Assembly (NCBI GenBank): GCA_002261195.1
Contig: MVBO01000063.1
Span: 1-64,000, forward strand
Direction of reading: 5' to 3'
From: Bifiguratus adelaidae
Taxonomy: Eukaryota; Mucoromycota; Endogonomycetes; Endogonales
Length of the DNA: 64,000 nucleotides
The position numbers were made by a program, and so were the translations under genes. This document shows positions 37,110 through 48,137 of the stretch, one piece after another. Every line of letters starts with the position of its first letter. Within the stretch, counting starts at the first letter, position 1. Below the pieces are notes generated by a model. That model ran no database searches, was not told the origin of the DNA, and was given only the letters and a program-made list of their open reading frames with translations.

Positions 37110-38123
37110 TTATCCTTCTATCTTGCGTTCAAGCCAGCTTCGTACATCCTTTGAAGCTAAATCTAACGGCGTCTTTTGATCGCTATTCAAATTATCCAGA
37201 TTACCATTGTTTTCAATCAGTAATAACGCTGTCTCTCCATGGCCTTCTTCACAGGCTAGATGCAGCGGTGTGTTGGCAACGCGATCTTTTGGATTGACCC
37301 TTGCATGGGCTTGGATGAGGATGTCAGCCATAGCGGTATAGCCTAATGTCGCTGCTCGATGCCTAAGAACATATCAATGCACGTTCTCGCGCGGCGGTAA
37401 AGCATGAGATGACGTACAGCGCAGTCTGTTTGATATCATTTGTGGCATTTACGTCGACGCCTTTCTCGACAAGTAACTTAGCGATCTGATGGCGGGGCTT
37501 TAGTGCATTTGAGATAAGTAGTCGATCCTTGCTCTCACCTCAATCCTGTTCTTTGAGGCAGCATAATGTCTGGAATGCGACATCAGATGAAGGCACGGCA
37601 AGTCGTGTCCAGGCGCGCTCACTTACATTGCGGTTTGTCCGCTATCGTTAGCCCGATTGATATCGGCGTTATGTTCAATGAGTATCCTGGCAGTGCTTTT
37701 ATGACCGGCAGACACTGCAAAACAGGCGAAGAGGTTGATTAAGGACAAATGGAACGCATTTCTCCCGAGTAATTACCTGCAATAAGGAGTGGTGTCCATC
37801 CCGACTGAAATAACCCGAGTAAGCCCGCCGCACCTTATAGAGGTACCTCTTAGACCCACTTACATCATCTGCTGCATCCACCTTTGCACCTTGTCCAAGC
37901 AGAAAGTCTACAATGTCGTCATGTCCACCTGCCGCAGCCCAATGTAAAGGCGTGCGATCATCCTGGACGTGCAGGTTCATTACGTGGCACATAGGTTCCA
38001 GCCTTCGCCACCTACGTCGTCGACAGCATTCAGTGCTGTTGGCTTCTCTTTTATAAGCTGCTGTACAATATACAGCTTGCCTTCGTGCGCAGCGTTCGAA
38101 ATGCCCAAAGACTTGTCCTCCAT
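37110..38123 (-). CDS. NAS6: Gankyrin/NAS6-like ankyrin-repeat proteasome chaperone
   Basis: Seven or more small exons from ATG 38123 (MEDKSLGISNAAHEGKLYIV). Joined, they form ankyrin repeats: DDRTPLHWAAAGGHDDIVDF, SGWTPLLIA, VSAGHKSTARILIEHNADIN, SGQTAMHYAASKNRIEIAKL, KQTALHRAATLGYTAMADIL and NTPLHLACEEGHGETALLLI, with a C-terminal helix ending at 37110. At about 235 residues with about six or seven repeats, it matches PSMD10/Nas6, which binds the Rpt3 C-terminal domain during assembly of the proteasome base. Very small exons with consensus splice sites were needed, so exact boundaries are approximate. No defect was seen. Confidence 0.85.
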
Positions 38124-38650
38124 GCGCGTGAGTGTCCTCCAAATGAATGAATTTTCTGGCAAAAAAGAACAATGGCTCTAACGCTGTAGGCTTATGGTTC
38201 TTACTATCCTCTTGTTGCATGACAAATAAGTACACGGGCTTTGCATTATGCATCTGTGCATGGCGGGCAACGTGGTTCACTCTGCAATGAAACAATAACT
38301 GGTACATTTGGGTGGAGACTCAAGACACACCTTTGAGTTCCCCTAGGATTAGCTTGCAGATTGCCCGCCACAGCCTGAGAGCGATTTACGCACAGCGTAA
38401 AATAGGCAAATGTAACTGAGTGTGCCCTTCCCTACTGCGCTTAGGTGATCAACTTGATAAAAGTATGCTTTTGCAGATTTCCAAAAGATCTTCAGGTTGT
38501 TAGCTGGTCTCTATTGCCAAATCCGCGCCAGTTGACTCTTGGATCTGCCGTTGATTGACTCCTGCCTATCTAATGGCATCTCCTACTTTCGCAAGGTGCG
38601 CGCTCATCCTCAAAGGATGTCGTCAGCATAGTTCAATCGACGCCATCAAA
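38124..38650. other. Intergenic, nothing recognised
   Basis: About 530 nt upstream of gankyrin (minus strand) and upstream of the small plus-strand gene candidate. It presumably contains both promoters. No clear motif was found. Confidence 0.35.
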
Positions 38651-39229
38651 ATGGCTGATAAAGGACGCGTCAAAGCTTATGGACTCTTTGCTTTGTTCTT
38701 GCTTGTGGAAGTGTGTGGCACGGCGCCATATTGGTTCGATTGCTCTATCCCATGCCTTGTGACGAGACGTCAACTTGTCCCCAAGGTGGTTATAAAGGCA
38801 ATTATAACCATTTTGCAAGGAACAATAGCTTACGAGATCTCCCGCAGATATATGTAGACAATTCTACCTCACACCATACTTTTACCTGATAAGAGATGGT
38901 TTGCAGCGTGGTCAGATTTTGGAGTTTCGACTTTGGCATGCTTCGGAAGTCAGGAAATGCCAACGCACTTGGTCTGCCTAACATCCGTTGTGAAAGACCT
39001 CGATAAGGTCTTGGAGATTGAAGCAAAACGGAATGCAAAAACACCTACTACCTATTTATGTAAGTTAACCTGTTCAATTACGAGATGCTATGATTTACAC
39101 TTGCTTCTTGTAGGCGAACCTACTGTCCCCTGTGTTGAAAAATGCTTCGAATCTTGGCGATATTTCTTTCGCAACGTCGTCGAAACAGATGACTGGGAGC
39201 TTACCTTGGAGCATTATGGCTTTATATAA
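38651..39229 (+). CDS. Possible small membrane protein, three exons
   Basis: Exon 1 from ATG 38651 encodes MADKGRVKAYGLFALFLLVE with a hydrophobic segment. Its reading frame ends at a TAG that falls inside a GT...AG interval of about 42 nt, and removing that interval keeps the frame into WFAAWSDFGVSTLACFGSQE. A second interval of 55 nt with a consensus GTAAGT donor and TAG acceptor (about 39060-39114) also joins in frame and gives EPTVPCVEKCFESWRYFFRN, then a stop in the TATATAA at 39229. Two in-frame splices argue for a real gene of about 150 residues. No family was recognised. It could instead be chance or a pseudogene. Confidence 0.35.
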
Positions 39230-40165
39230 TACGGAAGAACCATAGTGCGAAGACGTCTTTTTCCCGGAGGATCGCCACTTCCGGCCGCCCCAAAGCTCTC
39301 TCAATATCTTCCCGGTGAGGCGGACATCGTTTGTGACAGACAGTGCAGCTAAGTCGCATATTTTACAAGTTATCACGAACGAGAAGGATACGTAGTTGAA
39401 GAAGAAACCCTTTATCTCGAATCACATCTTGCCTCCAATCCACTTAATACAGGAATACAGTTCCTGATTTTGCTGCATCATATTTTCCTGGATTGTCACT
39501 TGTCACGCTCTGATAGGATCACTATCCTTGACGAAATGGTCTTTTATCCATCGCCGACTTGGATCGCCTCACGTTTGTTTATCTCTTGCGGACGGGCCCT
39601 TTCTCAATGCTTCCCGATAGGAATTTCTCATTTTCGAGAGGAATAGTGAGCGGAGTTCTCCTTAACGATCATCAATTCCATCCTGATTCGGGGGATTCTG
39701 TGCCAACTACGTCTTGGTTTTCACCGACCGCGCAACCATCAATCAGTGTCTTCGTTGAAGGGATTAAGGGCCATGCCAACGCTTTCAATGAATTTCCGCA
39801 GCGCCTTTCATTCAATCGCGGATCAGCCTCATTGTCAATACATTTATCATTTCTATAGTCACGCAGTAAACTACAAACTTCCTAGAAACCACTGCGCATA
39901 TCGAATTCAATGCGCAACATTCCTTTGCCTACGTTGCTTAACGGAGCAGCTTTGATTGATCTTAACCTAACCAAAGTAATCACATTGTTCAATTAGCCAG
40001 AAACCACAGCGAAAACCGCTACTGGATCCCATCCAGGGACCGGACCACTCAACGATAAAGCGAAGCATGACTTGCCAGGAACAGAGGATAGCATCGGCTT
40101 AAGAGAGGTTGTTTAAACAAAACCTGTAGAAGTGATCCATTTATTCCTCTTACAAGAACAATGAT
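39230..40165. other. Gene-poor stretch upstream of FRA10AC1
   Basis: About 930 nt. An ORF of about 99 codons at 39559-39858 and a minus-strand ORF at 39095-39376 (antisense to the small gene candidate) are the longest, and neither shows a recognisable domain. No repeat or mobile element was recognised. Confidence 0.35.
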
Positions 40166-41155
40166 ATGAGTTACGGGTCAACGTATGGAGAAAGTCTTGG
40201 TCAATTGAATGCAGTACGTAGAGACACTGGACAAGTAGAATGTGGACAAGCTAATGCTATTGCATTCACAGTACGACCGTCATAAGAAGCTCATTAACGA
40301 TTACTATCGGTTCTACGCTAAGCCAGATGAACGGCCAGGCAAGCCTCCGCCGAGGGGAAAGACAGAGTATGAGATCTTGCGGGAGACCCACAAGTAGGGC
40401 CAAACACTCTTACGGCGCGCCACACCCCTTACGCGCTGACCTCTCATTTTAGGTTCGTGTGGGATGAGGAAGAAGAGAAGGCGCTGAGCTGGGAGCAGAG
40501 ACTCGCTAAAAAGTACTATAGCAAACTCTTCAAGGAGTACGCCATATGTGACTTACGGTACGCAAAGCAAGGCAAGGTAAGTAGTGAAGGCGTAACCCCG
40601 GTGAGATCCAGATATTGACGAGCAACAACTAGATTGCCATGCGATGGCGTATCGAGAAAGAAGTGATCTCCGGCAAAGGCCAATTTATCTGTGCCTCGAC
40701 CGCATGCAGCAATACCAAAGACTTGAACAGTTGGGAAGTCAACTTTGGCTTTATCGAGAATGGAGAGAAGAAGAACGCGCTCACCAAAGTGCGATTATGC
40801 CCAGATTGCTCAGACTTACTCAATTACAAGACGAAGGCTCGGTTAGTTAAACGGGAGAAGAAGCGGAAAGTGACGAACACGGATGCGAATGAGGATAATG
40901 ATCGAAAGCGAAGCAAACGTCATTCAAGGGACGAAGAGAGTGGAAAAGAACAGGCAAGATCTCCTTCAGCCGATGAAAGGAAAGGTAAGTTTGACATCCA
41001 TTGACCATCTTATTTCCGCCATTCATCAATGCACTAACACCATATGCATAGACGCGCCTTCAGCCTCCAGCGTATGGGCAGAACCAGCCCAAATGAAGCA
41101 AGATAAATCAGAAGCTGAAGAAATGGACGATTACTTGGCTGATCTCTTGCAATAA
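40166..41155 (+). CDS. FRA10AC1 family protein
   Basis: Start at ATG 40166 (MSYGSTYGESLGQLNA); an earlier ATG at 40161 stops after two codons. Joined exons give YDRHKKLINDYYRFYAKP, KTEYEILRETHK, FVWDEEEEKALSWEQRLAKK, YYSKLFKEYAICDLRYAKQG and KIAMRWRIEKEVISGKGQFI. A zinc-binding-like region, CASTACSNTKDLNSWEVNF and VRLCPDC, follows, then a Lys/Arg-rich nuclear tail. This is the Fra10Ac1 domain, a conserved nuclear family linked to spliceosome-associated complexes. The stop at 41153-41155 is separated by a single base from the next ATG on the same strand. Confidence 0.85.
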
Positions 41156-41156
41156 A

Positions 41157-41801
41157 ATGTCGCGTCGCTCCTCCATGGATGGACGCTTTACCACGCCTTT
41201 GGCTGCAAATACTATCATTGCCACACCTAACGCGCCTCAGGGCACGTCATTCTCTTTGCCTGACGCGGACACGCCTTCGAATGCGCAGTTCCGAAGACGA
41301 TTTCAAGGTAACGGTGACAGGGCGCGCGATGAAGGTGGCAGTCCTTTGGCATCACCACAGCAAGGCGTGCGTGCTCGCGTTTTGAACCCTGATCGCGGCT
41401 TGATGACCTCTCAATTGCCTAACGCCAATCGCGAAGCACCCACGACGAATCCAGCCATGGCAGGTCCCTATGGGAAAGACACCAACGAGGTGCAAAACGA
41501 TCATGCAACAAGCGGATTTCTTGGTGAGTCAGGGCCATGACATGTTTTCTACACGTCGTATACAATCTAACAGGTTTTAAGATACCGATACGATTGCTAA
41601 ATGCCTTGATCTGACCACAAAGATGGTCAAGAACCAGCAGGAAGGTAAATTTGACCTGGGGTGCCGGCGATGGTCTTATCACATTCGTCTACAGATATGC
41701 ATGCGGAGGTGATGGCAAGCTTACGTGAGAAGGTACGCGGCCTTGAGGCAGATGACTGGATCTACGCCAAGGCTTCGACTCCATCTTTTAAGTTCCGGTA
41801 A
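41157..41801 (+). CDS. Small protein with C-terminal helix, unknown function
   Basis: Start ATG 41157, one base after the FRA10AC1 stop. Exon 1 encodes a Ser/Pro/Asn-rich disordered region (RRSSMDGRFTTPLAANTII). Two introns join it to TDTIAKCLDLTTKMVKNQQE and DMHAEVMASLREKVRGLEAD, an amphipathic helix, ending DDWIYAKASTPSFKFR and the stop at 41799-41801. The total is about 165 residues. The tail motif DDWIYA after a coiled helix is probably a binding element, but I do not recognise the family. It converges on DPH2 with an 11 nt gap. Confidence 0.6.
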
Positions 41802-41812
41802 ATCCTTGGTTT

Positions 41813-43837
41813 TTATCGCTTTTCTTGATCGGTGTTCTCACCCACAACGTAACCCGAGGCGATGCCACTGCGTCCCTCCTGGATAGCGCTTGGCGCATGG
41901 TCCTCATACTTGGTCTCCAGTCCTCTCCATTGTCGACTATTCAATTGCGCGGCTAAGAGAGGTGTTATTGGATACAGTTCCGCAGACACAATGGATGGAT
42001 CTTACCCCCAGGGCCTTCAAGCACAAGCGCCAGATCAGAGGGTGCATTTCGGATTGTCAATTTCTTGAGATCATCACTAAGGTCATCTTGTGTGGCGGTC
42101 GAGCGAGGTGTCGATGTATAGATGCCGTCCTTCTTGTAGCGTCCAGTGACAAGAGAAAAGTGAGGCTCTTCATCAGACACATCACCGCTTTCTTCCTGTA
42201 TCACGAAGCAAGTTGTCAGTCACCGATCTTAATATGGAGTCTTCTTACCTCCTTGTCGTTGTCCTCTTGTACATCGCGCCGCAACACCTCGCCAAACGCG
42301 GTAACATATTCACCTGTCCAACCACCATGCAGACCAATGGCGAGTTCCATCTCCCATGGTGTCACCACCGGTCTATAAAACTCTTTGCTATCAATCAAGC
42401 TGTTTTCTGGACAGGCCACCAGCACGTAAATGTCGATTTCGGCGAAATTGGCGAGTTTGGCGACGTTGAGCTTGCCCATGGCGAACGTATAGGTGCGCTT
42501 GCCGTGTTTGCGGAGGACCTTCTTTAATCGATTCAGAATGTCCATATACGACGCTAAGGGAAGATCGAGAAAGTCAAAATCGAACCCACAGCGGCAGCTT
42601 CAAACTTACAGACTGCCAAGGTACCAACGACAATGCCCACAACATCAGCATCTCTCGCTTTTTGGACAAGATAATACCGCTTCATCAACATGCGATTGAC
42701 TTTGCTCGATTCGGCTCGAACTTCCTTGGTGACTGGATCATAACTTGATACCTGTACATGACATAAGTGGCTCACGCACATGGGGCGATGCTTTCCAAAG
42801 TTGTTTTACCTCACATTTGTTGTATACCATGAGAATGTTGGTCAATGTCAGGCTCTCTCCGCCAACATAGAAGAGACTGTAATCTTCCATCCTTTTACCC
42901 TCAGGCAAGTCAGCGTGCCGGGAAGTGGCATACGAATGATTTCCGTTTGCTGCTTCATGGTGGTCATGATTCTGCGTGCCCGACGTGTTGTCGGTGCCTG
43001 CACTGGCGGCACTCTGACAGGCACATCCAGTCGTTGTGGAGAAGGCACACGGCGCTCTGTCGAGGTTCTCGTCAGATTTGATGGGCTTGTGGAGCAATTG
43101 GGTATAATTGTATTGATTCTTCAATGTAGACAGCAGGGGATCTTGAATCACGTAAGTAAAGAAGTACCAAGTAAGAACATTCCGCAACGACTTACCCATG
43201 GCGTGAGCGTAAACAACATCGCACATGAGCATGATTGGGGTATCTTTCTCGGGATAAAGTGTTGTAAACTTTGTCGCGCAGTCATCCACATCCACTGGCT
43301 GCTGACCAAAGACATACAACACGGGTGATTCGGAAACACTATAGCAGATCAGATTAGCTATTGTATTAAGCATTCGACTTGTCCGCTTTACCTTGATAGA
43401 CATGAGCGACCGAAATGGATGATGAAATCTGCAGACACATGTCGAGCCGCTACCTGATCCACGCAGCAGCTACAATCAAGAGTAAGTAAGCCATGGATAA
43501 ACGATGCCATCGTCTTTCCACTCACCTTCCGTAGGATGTATCGGCCAGCACGAATATTTGTGCCGAAGTCCGTTGCGTCAACAGCTCTGCAACCGCTGCA
43601 GAGTCAGCCAGAAGCTCGTCCGGAAACTGTAGTGCAACCTGAACGTCGTCTTAGTCAAAAGTCGCGAATCTCCAACCTACTCACCTTTCTGAAATCCCGG
43701 GACGTAATGATGTCTACACACCGCTGAATCTCGTACACTTGCTCAATGTTGTCATGCTTCACGCTATGCGCAGGCTGTGGACGATCAATGACCGCTTGCG
43801 CATCCTCTGAAAAGTTGGAAGGACCCGCGAGTGCCAT
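41813..43837 (-). CDS. DPH2: Diphthamide biosynthesis protein 2
   Basis: Start ATG 43837. Joined exons show [79 protein letters not shown] and [12 protein letters not shown]. The central and C-terminal parts contain [40 protein letters not shown], and the family ending GRSGIASGY reached through a last 50-60 nt intron. With Dph1 it forms the radical-SAM-like [4Fe-4S] enzyme that starts diphthamide on eEF2. Cysteines in SCCVD and VACP are visible. The stop is at 41813-41815. Confidence 0.9.
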
Positions 43838-43887
43838 GACAAAGAAGAAGCGAGTGGCGTCAGAGTGGCGCTTTCACTTGGACATGC

Positions 43888-45152
43888 ATGGACAAGGCGA
43901 CGTTAAAGCGACCCGACAAGGGCGATCCCTTTCCGACTACCACTGCTCATGCTCTTAGCTACTATGGTACGCTGCGCAGGCTCTTATACGGCGCTATTAC
44001 CGTCTGGAGTTACTTTAGTCCTCTCGGCGACAATCCTTACACGCCGCATTTTATAGACGGTGTTTTGGTGCCTGAAGCCCGTAGTGTCTGGGTTCTGAGC
44101 GAAGGATGCGCTGAGAGACTTTGGTATGATGGTTTCTTTGGCAAAGGAAATATCTCTCGAGGAGAAATGACTTGGAAAGAGCGCTCGAAACGAGTTACAG
44201 GTGACGCGACGGCTCCGGTATTCAGTGAGGACTTTGTGGATATACGCAGACGGGAGAGGATGCAGCGGTCAATCATTGGTCAGCTTGAAGAACTGAACGA
44301 TACCCTTTCCGCAAGGATGAGAACTGCAAGTAGCGCCGGCGACATTTCAGTCTTTCCTTTACATGTCGATCATATCACCGAGCATTATCAGCTGGACTTG
44401 CACGAGGTGTGGTTTCTGTTCGACGCATTGAGGATATTGCGAGTGTTTGACTCGAAAGGCGTGAGTGTTCTGAACGCATTCCATCAATGAGAGTCTGATA
44501 TCTCGGCTCCCTAGGTTCTATTGACCTCCGAGGATTTATGGAACACCATTCTTCAATTGACCGACATACCGAATGCAATGTCTCTGTGGAGTTGTCCATT
44601 CGTATACACTTATGCAGCCTATCACCACTATCGTAGCAAAGGCTGGGTCGTCAAAACTGGTGTGAAGTTTGGCGTTGATTTCCGTATGTCGCTGGAAGGA
44701 TCAATTCGTACCGTGGTACTTACTTGTTTCTGTTTCCAGTTTTATACAGCAGAGGGCCTATATATCAACACAGCGAGTATGTATGCCAGCATATCAGTTT
44801 CGCTCGTAGTGTAACACCCTTCTAGATTTGCAGTCCTCGTTGTACCATCCATACCATCAACTGCTGACAAGGGCGCAAATGCAAAAGGTGACAAGATGGC
44901 ACATCCTGTGCTACGAGACTGGAGGCATCTCTTGGGCCTAAATCGGGTCTGTTTGAATGCGAAAAAGGTAATAGATCGTGCGCGCTCGTACTTAGGTGAA
45001 TGCCCACTAATTGCATCAATCGCCAGACTTTGGTAATTTGCCAACTTCAAATACCCAATCTCCTCCCACCTTACAAAAGTACCATTGTTCAATCGTGTAT
45101 AGTCAGTGACTTTGTAGTCAAACGCTGGAACAGTAATAGAGAGCGTGGATAG
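43888..45152 (+). CDS. SEN2: tRNA-splicing endonuclease catalytic subunit Sen2
   Basis: Start ATG 43888 (MDKATLKRPDKGDPFP). The N-terminal domain has HALSYYGTLRRLLYGA, ARSVWVLSEGCAERLW and the basic helix TWKERSKRV. The C-terminal nuclease domain reads HHYRSKGWVVKTGVKFGVDF, then across an intron LLYSRGPIYQHSEFAVLVV. The last intron joins LNRVCLNAKK to TLVICQLQIPNLLPPY and ends VVKRWNSNRERG. The Tyr/His/Lys triad can be placed in FLLY, YQHSEF and NAKKT. It cuts the 5' splice site of intron-containing pre-tRNAs. Its start is 50 nt from the divergent DPH2 start. Confidence 0.88.
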
Positions 45153-45258
45153 TGACGCATGTAGATCCCCAGTCTGAACCACGTGCATGATCGTTCTTTT
45201 TAAGTGAGACTGCGCCTCGATGTCAAAGCGATTAATCTTGGTCGCGTATTCATCCACC

Positions 45259-46286
45259 ATGGACAACCTGCCGATCGATTTCAATAATCCAACGGTGCAG
45301 ATATGTTCTTTAACTGCGCTTGCGGCAACTTTGGCGTTATTAGCCCGCTCCAAAGATCGCACAAGCTCCCAGAGCAAGCTGTGAGACAAATTTACATTGT
45401 GTAGCTTTCGCAAACGAGAACCGGAGGTCCATGATTTTGTGAGTAGAAATATCCCTTAGCTTGCTCTCGCCTGCCAACGCTCTATACCCTAGTCTCCCTT
45501 CGTGAACAAAGCCGAAGCCTATCTCCGATTTGCCCAAGTTGAATATGACCGTGAACAAGGAGACAGGGAAGAAAGCCCAAGTGGAAAGATGCCTTGGTTC
45601 ATATTTGAAGACGAGGTCAAGGCGGATTCTACTTTTGGCTTACGATACTTTGTTCGCAAGGGCATTCTACCTGATCTTGATAAAGATTTGACCACTGAGC
45701 AAAGAGCCAAGTCGCGGGTGTTACAAGCCTTCATTGAGGACCACTTGTACTTTTTGCTGGTCTACGAACGATGGGCGGTCGACTCAAACTTTAAGGTGGG
45801 CTTTACCCATGCACTTTGTCTGAACACGACACTAAACAATCATATTGCAAGATTACCAAATCGATGTTACTTCCACCTTTCAAATTCCCAATGAATGCAT
45901 TTGTGCCAACGCTCATTCAACGGAATGTGAAATCTATGCTTCGAGGACAAGGAACAGCCCTTTACGCTGAAGAAGAACTCTATACCATGATGGAAGAAGA
46001 CGTCAATGTGCTCGAGATGCTCTTGGATGGGCACGATTGGATTTTGGGTACAGACAAGCCCACGTTTGCGGATGCTTGCTTGTATGGATTTACAGCTGCT
46101 GTGTTGACAGCAGGCGACATGTACGCTTGCCCGCCATTTGACTAGCTATGCTGACGTGCGTCTAGGAACCCAATGTTGAGAGCTGCCCTCTTGAAATGCA
46201 AATCTCTGCTCCGGTTCACCAAGCGCGTGCGAGATCAATTCTTTCCCGAGGTCACGTTGAAGGGTCTTGAACATCTTGATGTGTAG
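45259..46286 (+). CDS. FAXC/metaxin-like glutathione-S-transferase-fold protein
   Basis: Start ATG 45259 (MDNLPIDFNNPTVQIC) gives a hydrophobic N-terminal helix (SLTALAATLALLARSK). The thioredoxin-like part reads KREPEVHDF, then across a 56 nt intron SPFVNKAEAYLRFAQVEYD, SGKMPWFIFEDEVKADSTFG. The helical domain has LQAFIEDHLYFLLVYERWAV, ITKSMLLPPFKFPMNAFVP and TDKPTFADACLYGF. A final 45 nt intron gives NPMLRAALLKCKSLL and the stop at 46284-46286. This is the 'failed axon connections'/metaxin-like GST family, often membrane-tethered. Joining exon 1 to KREPEV needs a 24 nt intron (45381-45404) or a weaker donor upstream. Confidence 0.72.
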
Positions 46287-46360
46287 CGTTGCCGCTAGCA
46301 ATGTCGAAAAAGACTGGCGTATCGCAATGCATCGTTTGCGCGTCAACATTTTCCAAGCGT

Positions 46361-47230
46361 TTAAAACCCACACTCATCCAGCCATTGTACCACTTTGTGT
46401 AGCATGTCTTGCTGTTCTGCGTGTTCAAATATATCTAAGTGACCCACGGATTTCACGGTCTCTTCGTCCACTTGTCCAGCCAAGGCATGGTACCGTTCGA
46501 TATCATCCGGCGGGACGAACTTATCGCCGTGAGATGTACACATCAGTATAGGAAAGAACGGCTCGAACGTGGTAGGTTGGATGTCCTTGTAAATCGATAG
46601 AGGTACAGTGGCGGCAGACACATCTTGGAGTGATGGCAGCTCTTTGCGGCTGGTCAAGGCGTGGGAAAACTGAGTGGCAAAATCCTTGTGGGTGTCATGT
46701 TCCCATTGGTTGCACTTGTATCGCGCAAGGAACTGAGACCGCAAGCCTTCCGTGGTGAAAGGTGATAGTAGTACCAACGCAGACACCGGATTCGACTCCA
46801 CATACTTGCACGCAGTGATCGCTTCCAACCCGTGGGCAATGAGAATCGGCGGAAAGAAGGCCATGTCTTTTCGCATCCATTGAGCGAGTTCTAACATGAT
46901 TGGTCAATATATCCTTGCAGATCAATCTCAAACATACCATGCACCCGACCTTGTATCCATTCTTCTCCTGTACTTGGAGGATTATAATTATGCTTTAGCT
47001 CTAGCGCCGTACTTTCATAGCCTAGGGTAGCCAAATGGTCCTGCCAGCCTTGCCATACACTATAACAGAACACGGCGGTCAATATGCACTTTTCCATCAC
47101 CTCGTTTTACGCACGTTTGCCTTACAAAAGGTCCCGAAAGCAGCACAACAGGCGCCGGTTTGATGCGCGTGCTCTCCTCAGCCAGCTTCCTGGACAAGAC
47201 AGTAAACGGTCGCACTCGAAGGCAAGACAT
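46361..47230 (-). CDS. Alpha/beta-hydrolase-fold protein lacking the nucleophile serine
   Basis: Start at ATG 47230 (MSCLRVRPFTVLSRKL), a basic amphipathic leader that could target mitochondria. Then PAPVVLLSGPF, joined by a 55 nt intron to VWQGWQDHLATLGYESTALE, and a second intron leads to FFPPILIAHGLEAITACKYV. The elbow position usually reads HSxGG but is HGLEA here, so the catalytic Ser is Gly. The later acid and His regions remain (TSHGDKFVPPDD and VGHLDIFEH). It is full length at about 260 residues, so it is probably a non-catalytic family member rather than a broken gene. The start lies 37 nt from the divergent small gene. Confidence 0.65.
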
Positions 47231-47267
47231 ACAGTGGAAGACGAAGGAGTGTGAAATTTTGGAGGCG

Positions 47268-47654
47268 ATGAATGCTTCAAAGCAGAGCGGACGGTTTCAA
47301 GGAACACCTCGAGGTGTCTTGGCGGGGTGGTGAGTAAATTCTATGCAATGTGGAGAGGCAAGTACTGATTGACGCTAGGTTAGGGATCGGTGTATGTAAG
47401 TATCGTTGATGCGTTATGATTCGAGTACTTTACTGATCATACCTCGACTGCAGTGGGTTTGGCGGGATATATCTTTGCAAAGTATAACGTCAAGGGTAGA
47501 CAGTATATGATGGCAGCGACAGATCATACAGGCAAGTGGATCGGAATACGGGCTGACGCTTCTTTTGCTCACCACTTTACCATCAGGGACTGATACCAAA
47601 GAGACAATGCAACCTCAGCAAGAGCGAAAGCGTTCCGTCAATCGATCACTTTGA
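47268..47654 (+). CDS. Small single-pass membrane protein
   Basis: Four short exons from ATG 47268 (MNASKQSGRFQGTPRGVLAG). Joined, the middle forms a Gly-rich helix, WLGIGVLGLAGYIFAKYNVK, followed by GRQYMMAATDHTG and a polar tail ending RKRSVNRSL. The total is about 75 residues. The third intron (47532-47586) starts GCAAGT and ends CAG, a GC-AG intron. Small one-helix proteins of this shape are common in mitochondrial inner-membrane assembly, but I cannot assign a family. Confidence 0.5.
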
Positions 47655-48137
47655 TCCTATGCGCACGCGGAAGCTTCGCAGCACGTGGGAGCGTGCCCAT
47701 GGTTCGCGTCCTTGATCGTCGCTTCCCTTTTCACACATTTCGTCGGGCATGCTGGGATATGGTCAGGCAGCGCGAATACAGGGCCCATCGAATGCCCATG
47801 GCTTGTCGGAAACAACTGATACATGAAGAGCACGCGTCGAATCCGAAGCGTGCTTCCACTCTTACCAAAATGCATCACATTGTATATAGACTTTTTTATA
47901 AGTTCTTTGCATTTAGACACTGGCGCACACTTGTATCGAGGACACGGTTTACTCCTCCTCAGGCATCCAGATCCCTCGCAAGAGGGAAGAATGCCTCTTG
48001 AAGATCGCCTTGCATGTCAAAAGCATGCTATCAAGTGTTTCCTCTTGAAAGTAGTATCCTATCTGAACTTGCGGATCACAAGAATGTATCCAAATCTATA
48101 TATATACATGACGCTCTACGCAGCAGACAAGGATATC
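47655..48137. other. Intergenic, nothing recognised
   Basis: About 480 nt between two 3' ends. Both strands carry short ORFs of random-looking composition. It presumably contains the two 3' UTRs. Confidence 0.35.

Noticed and set aside
44742-45413. 223-codon minus-strand ORF
   Set aside because: It is antisense to the SEN2 3' exons and the FAXC-like first exon, which have spliced frames with clear family motifs.
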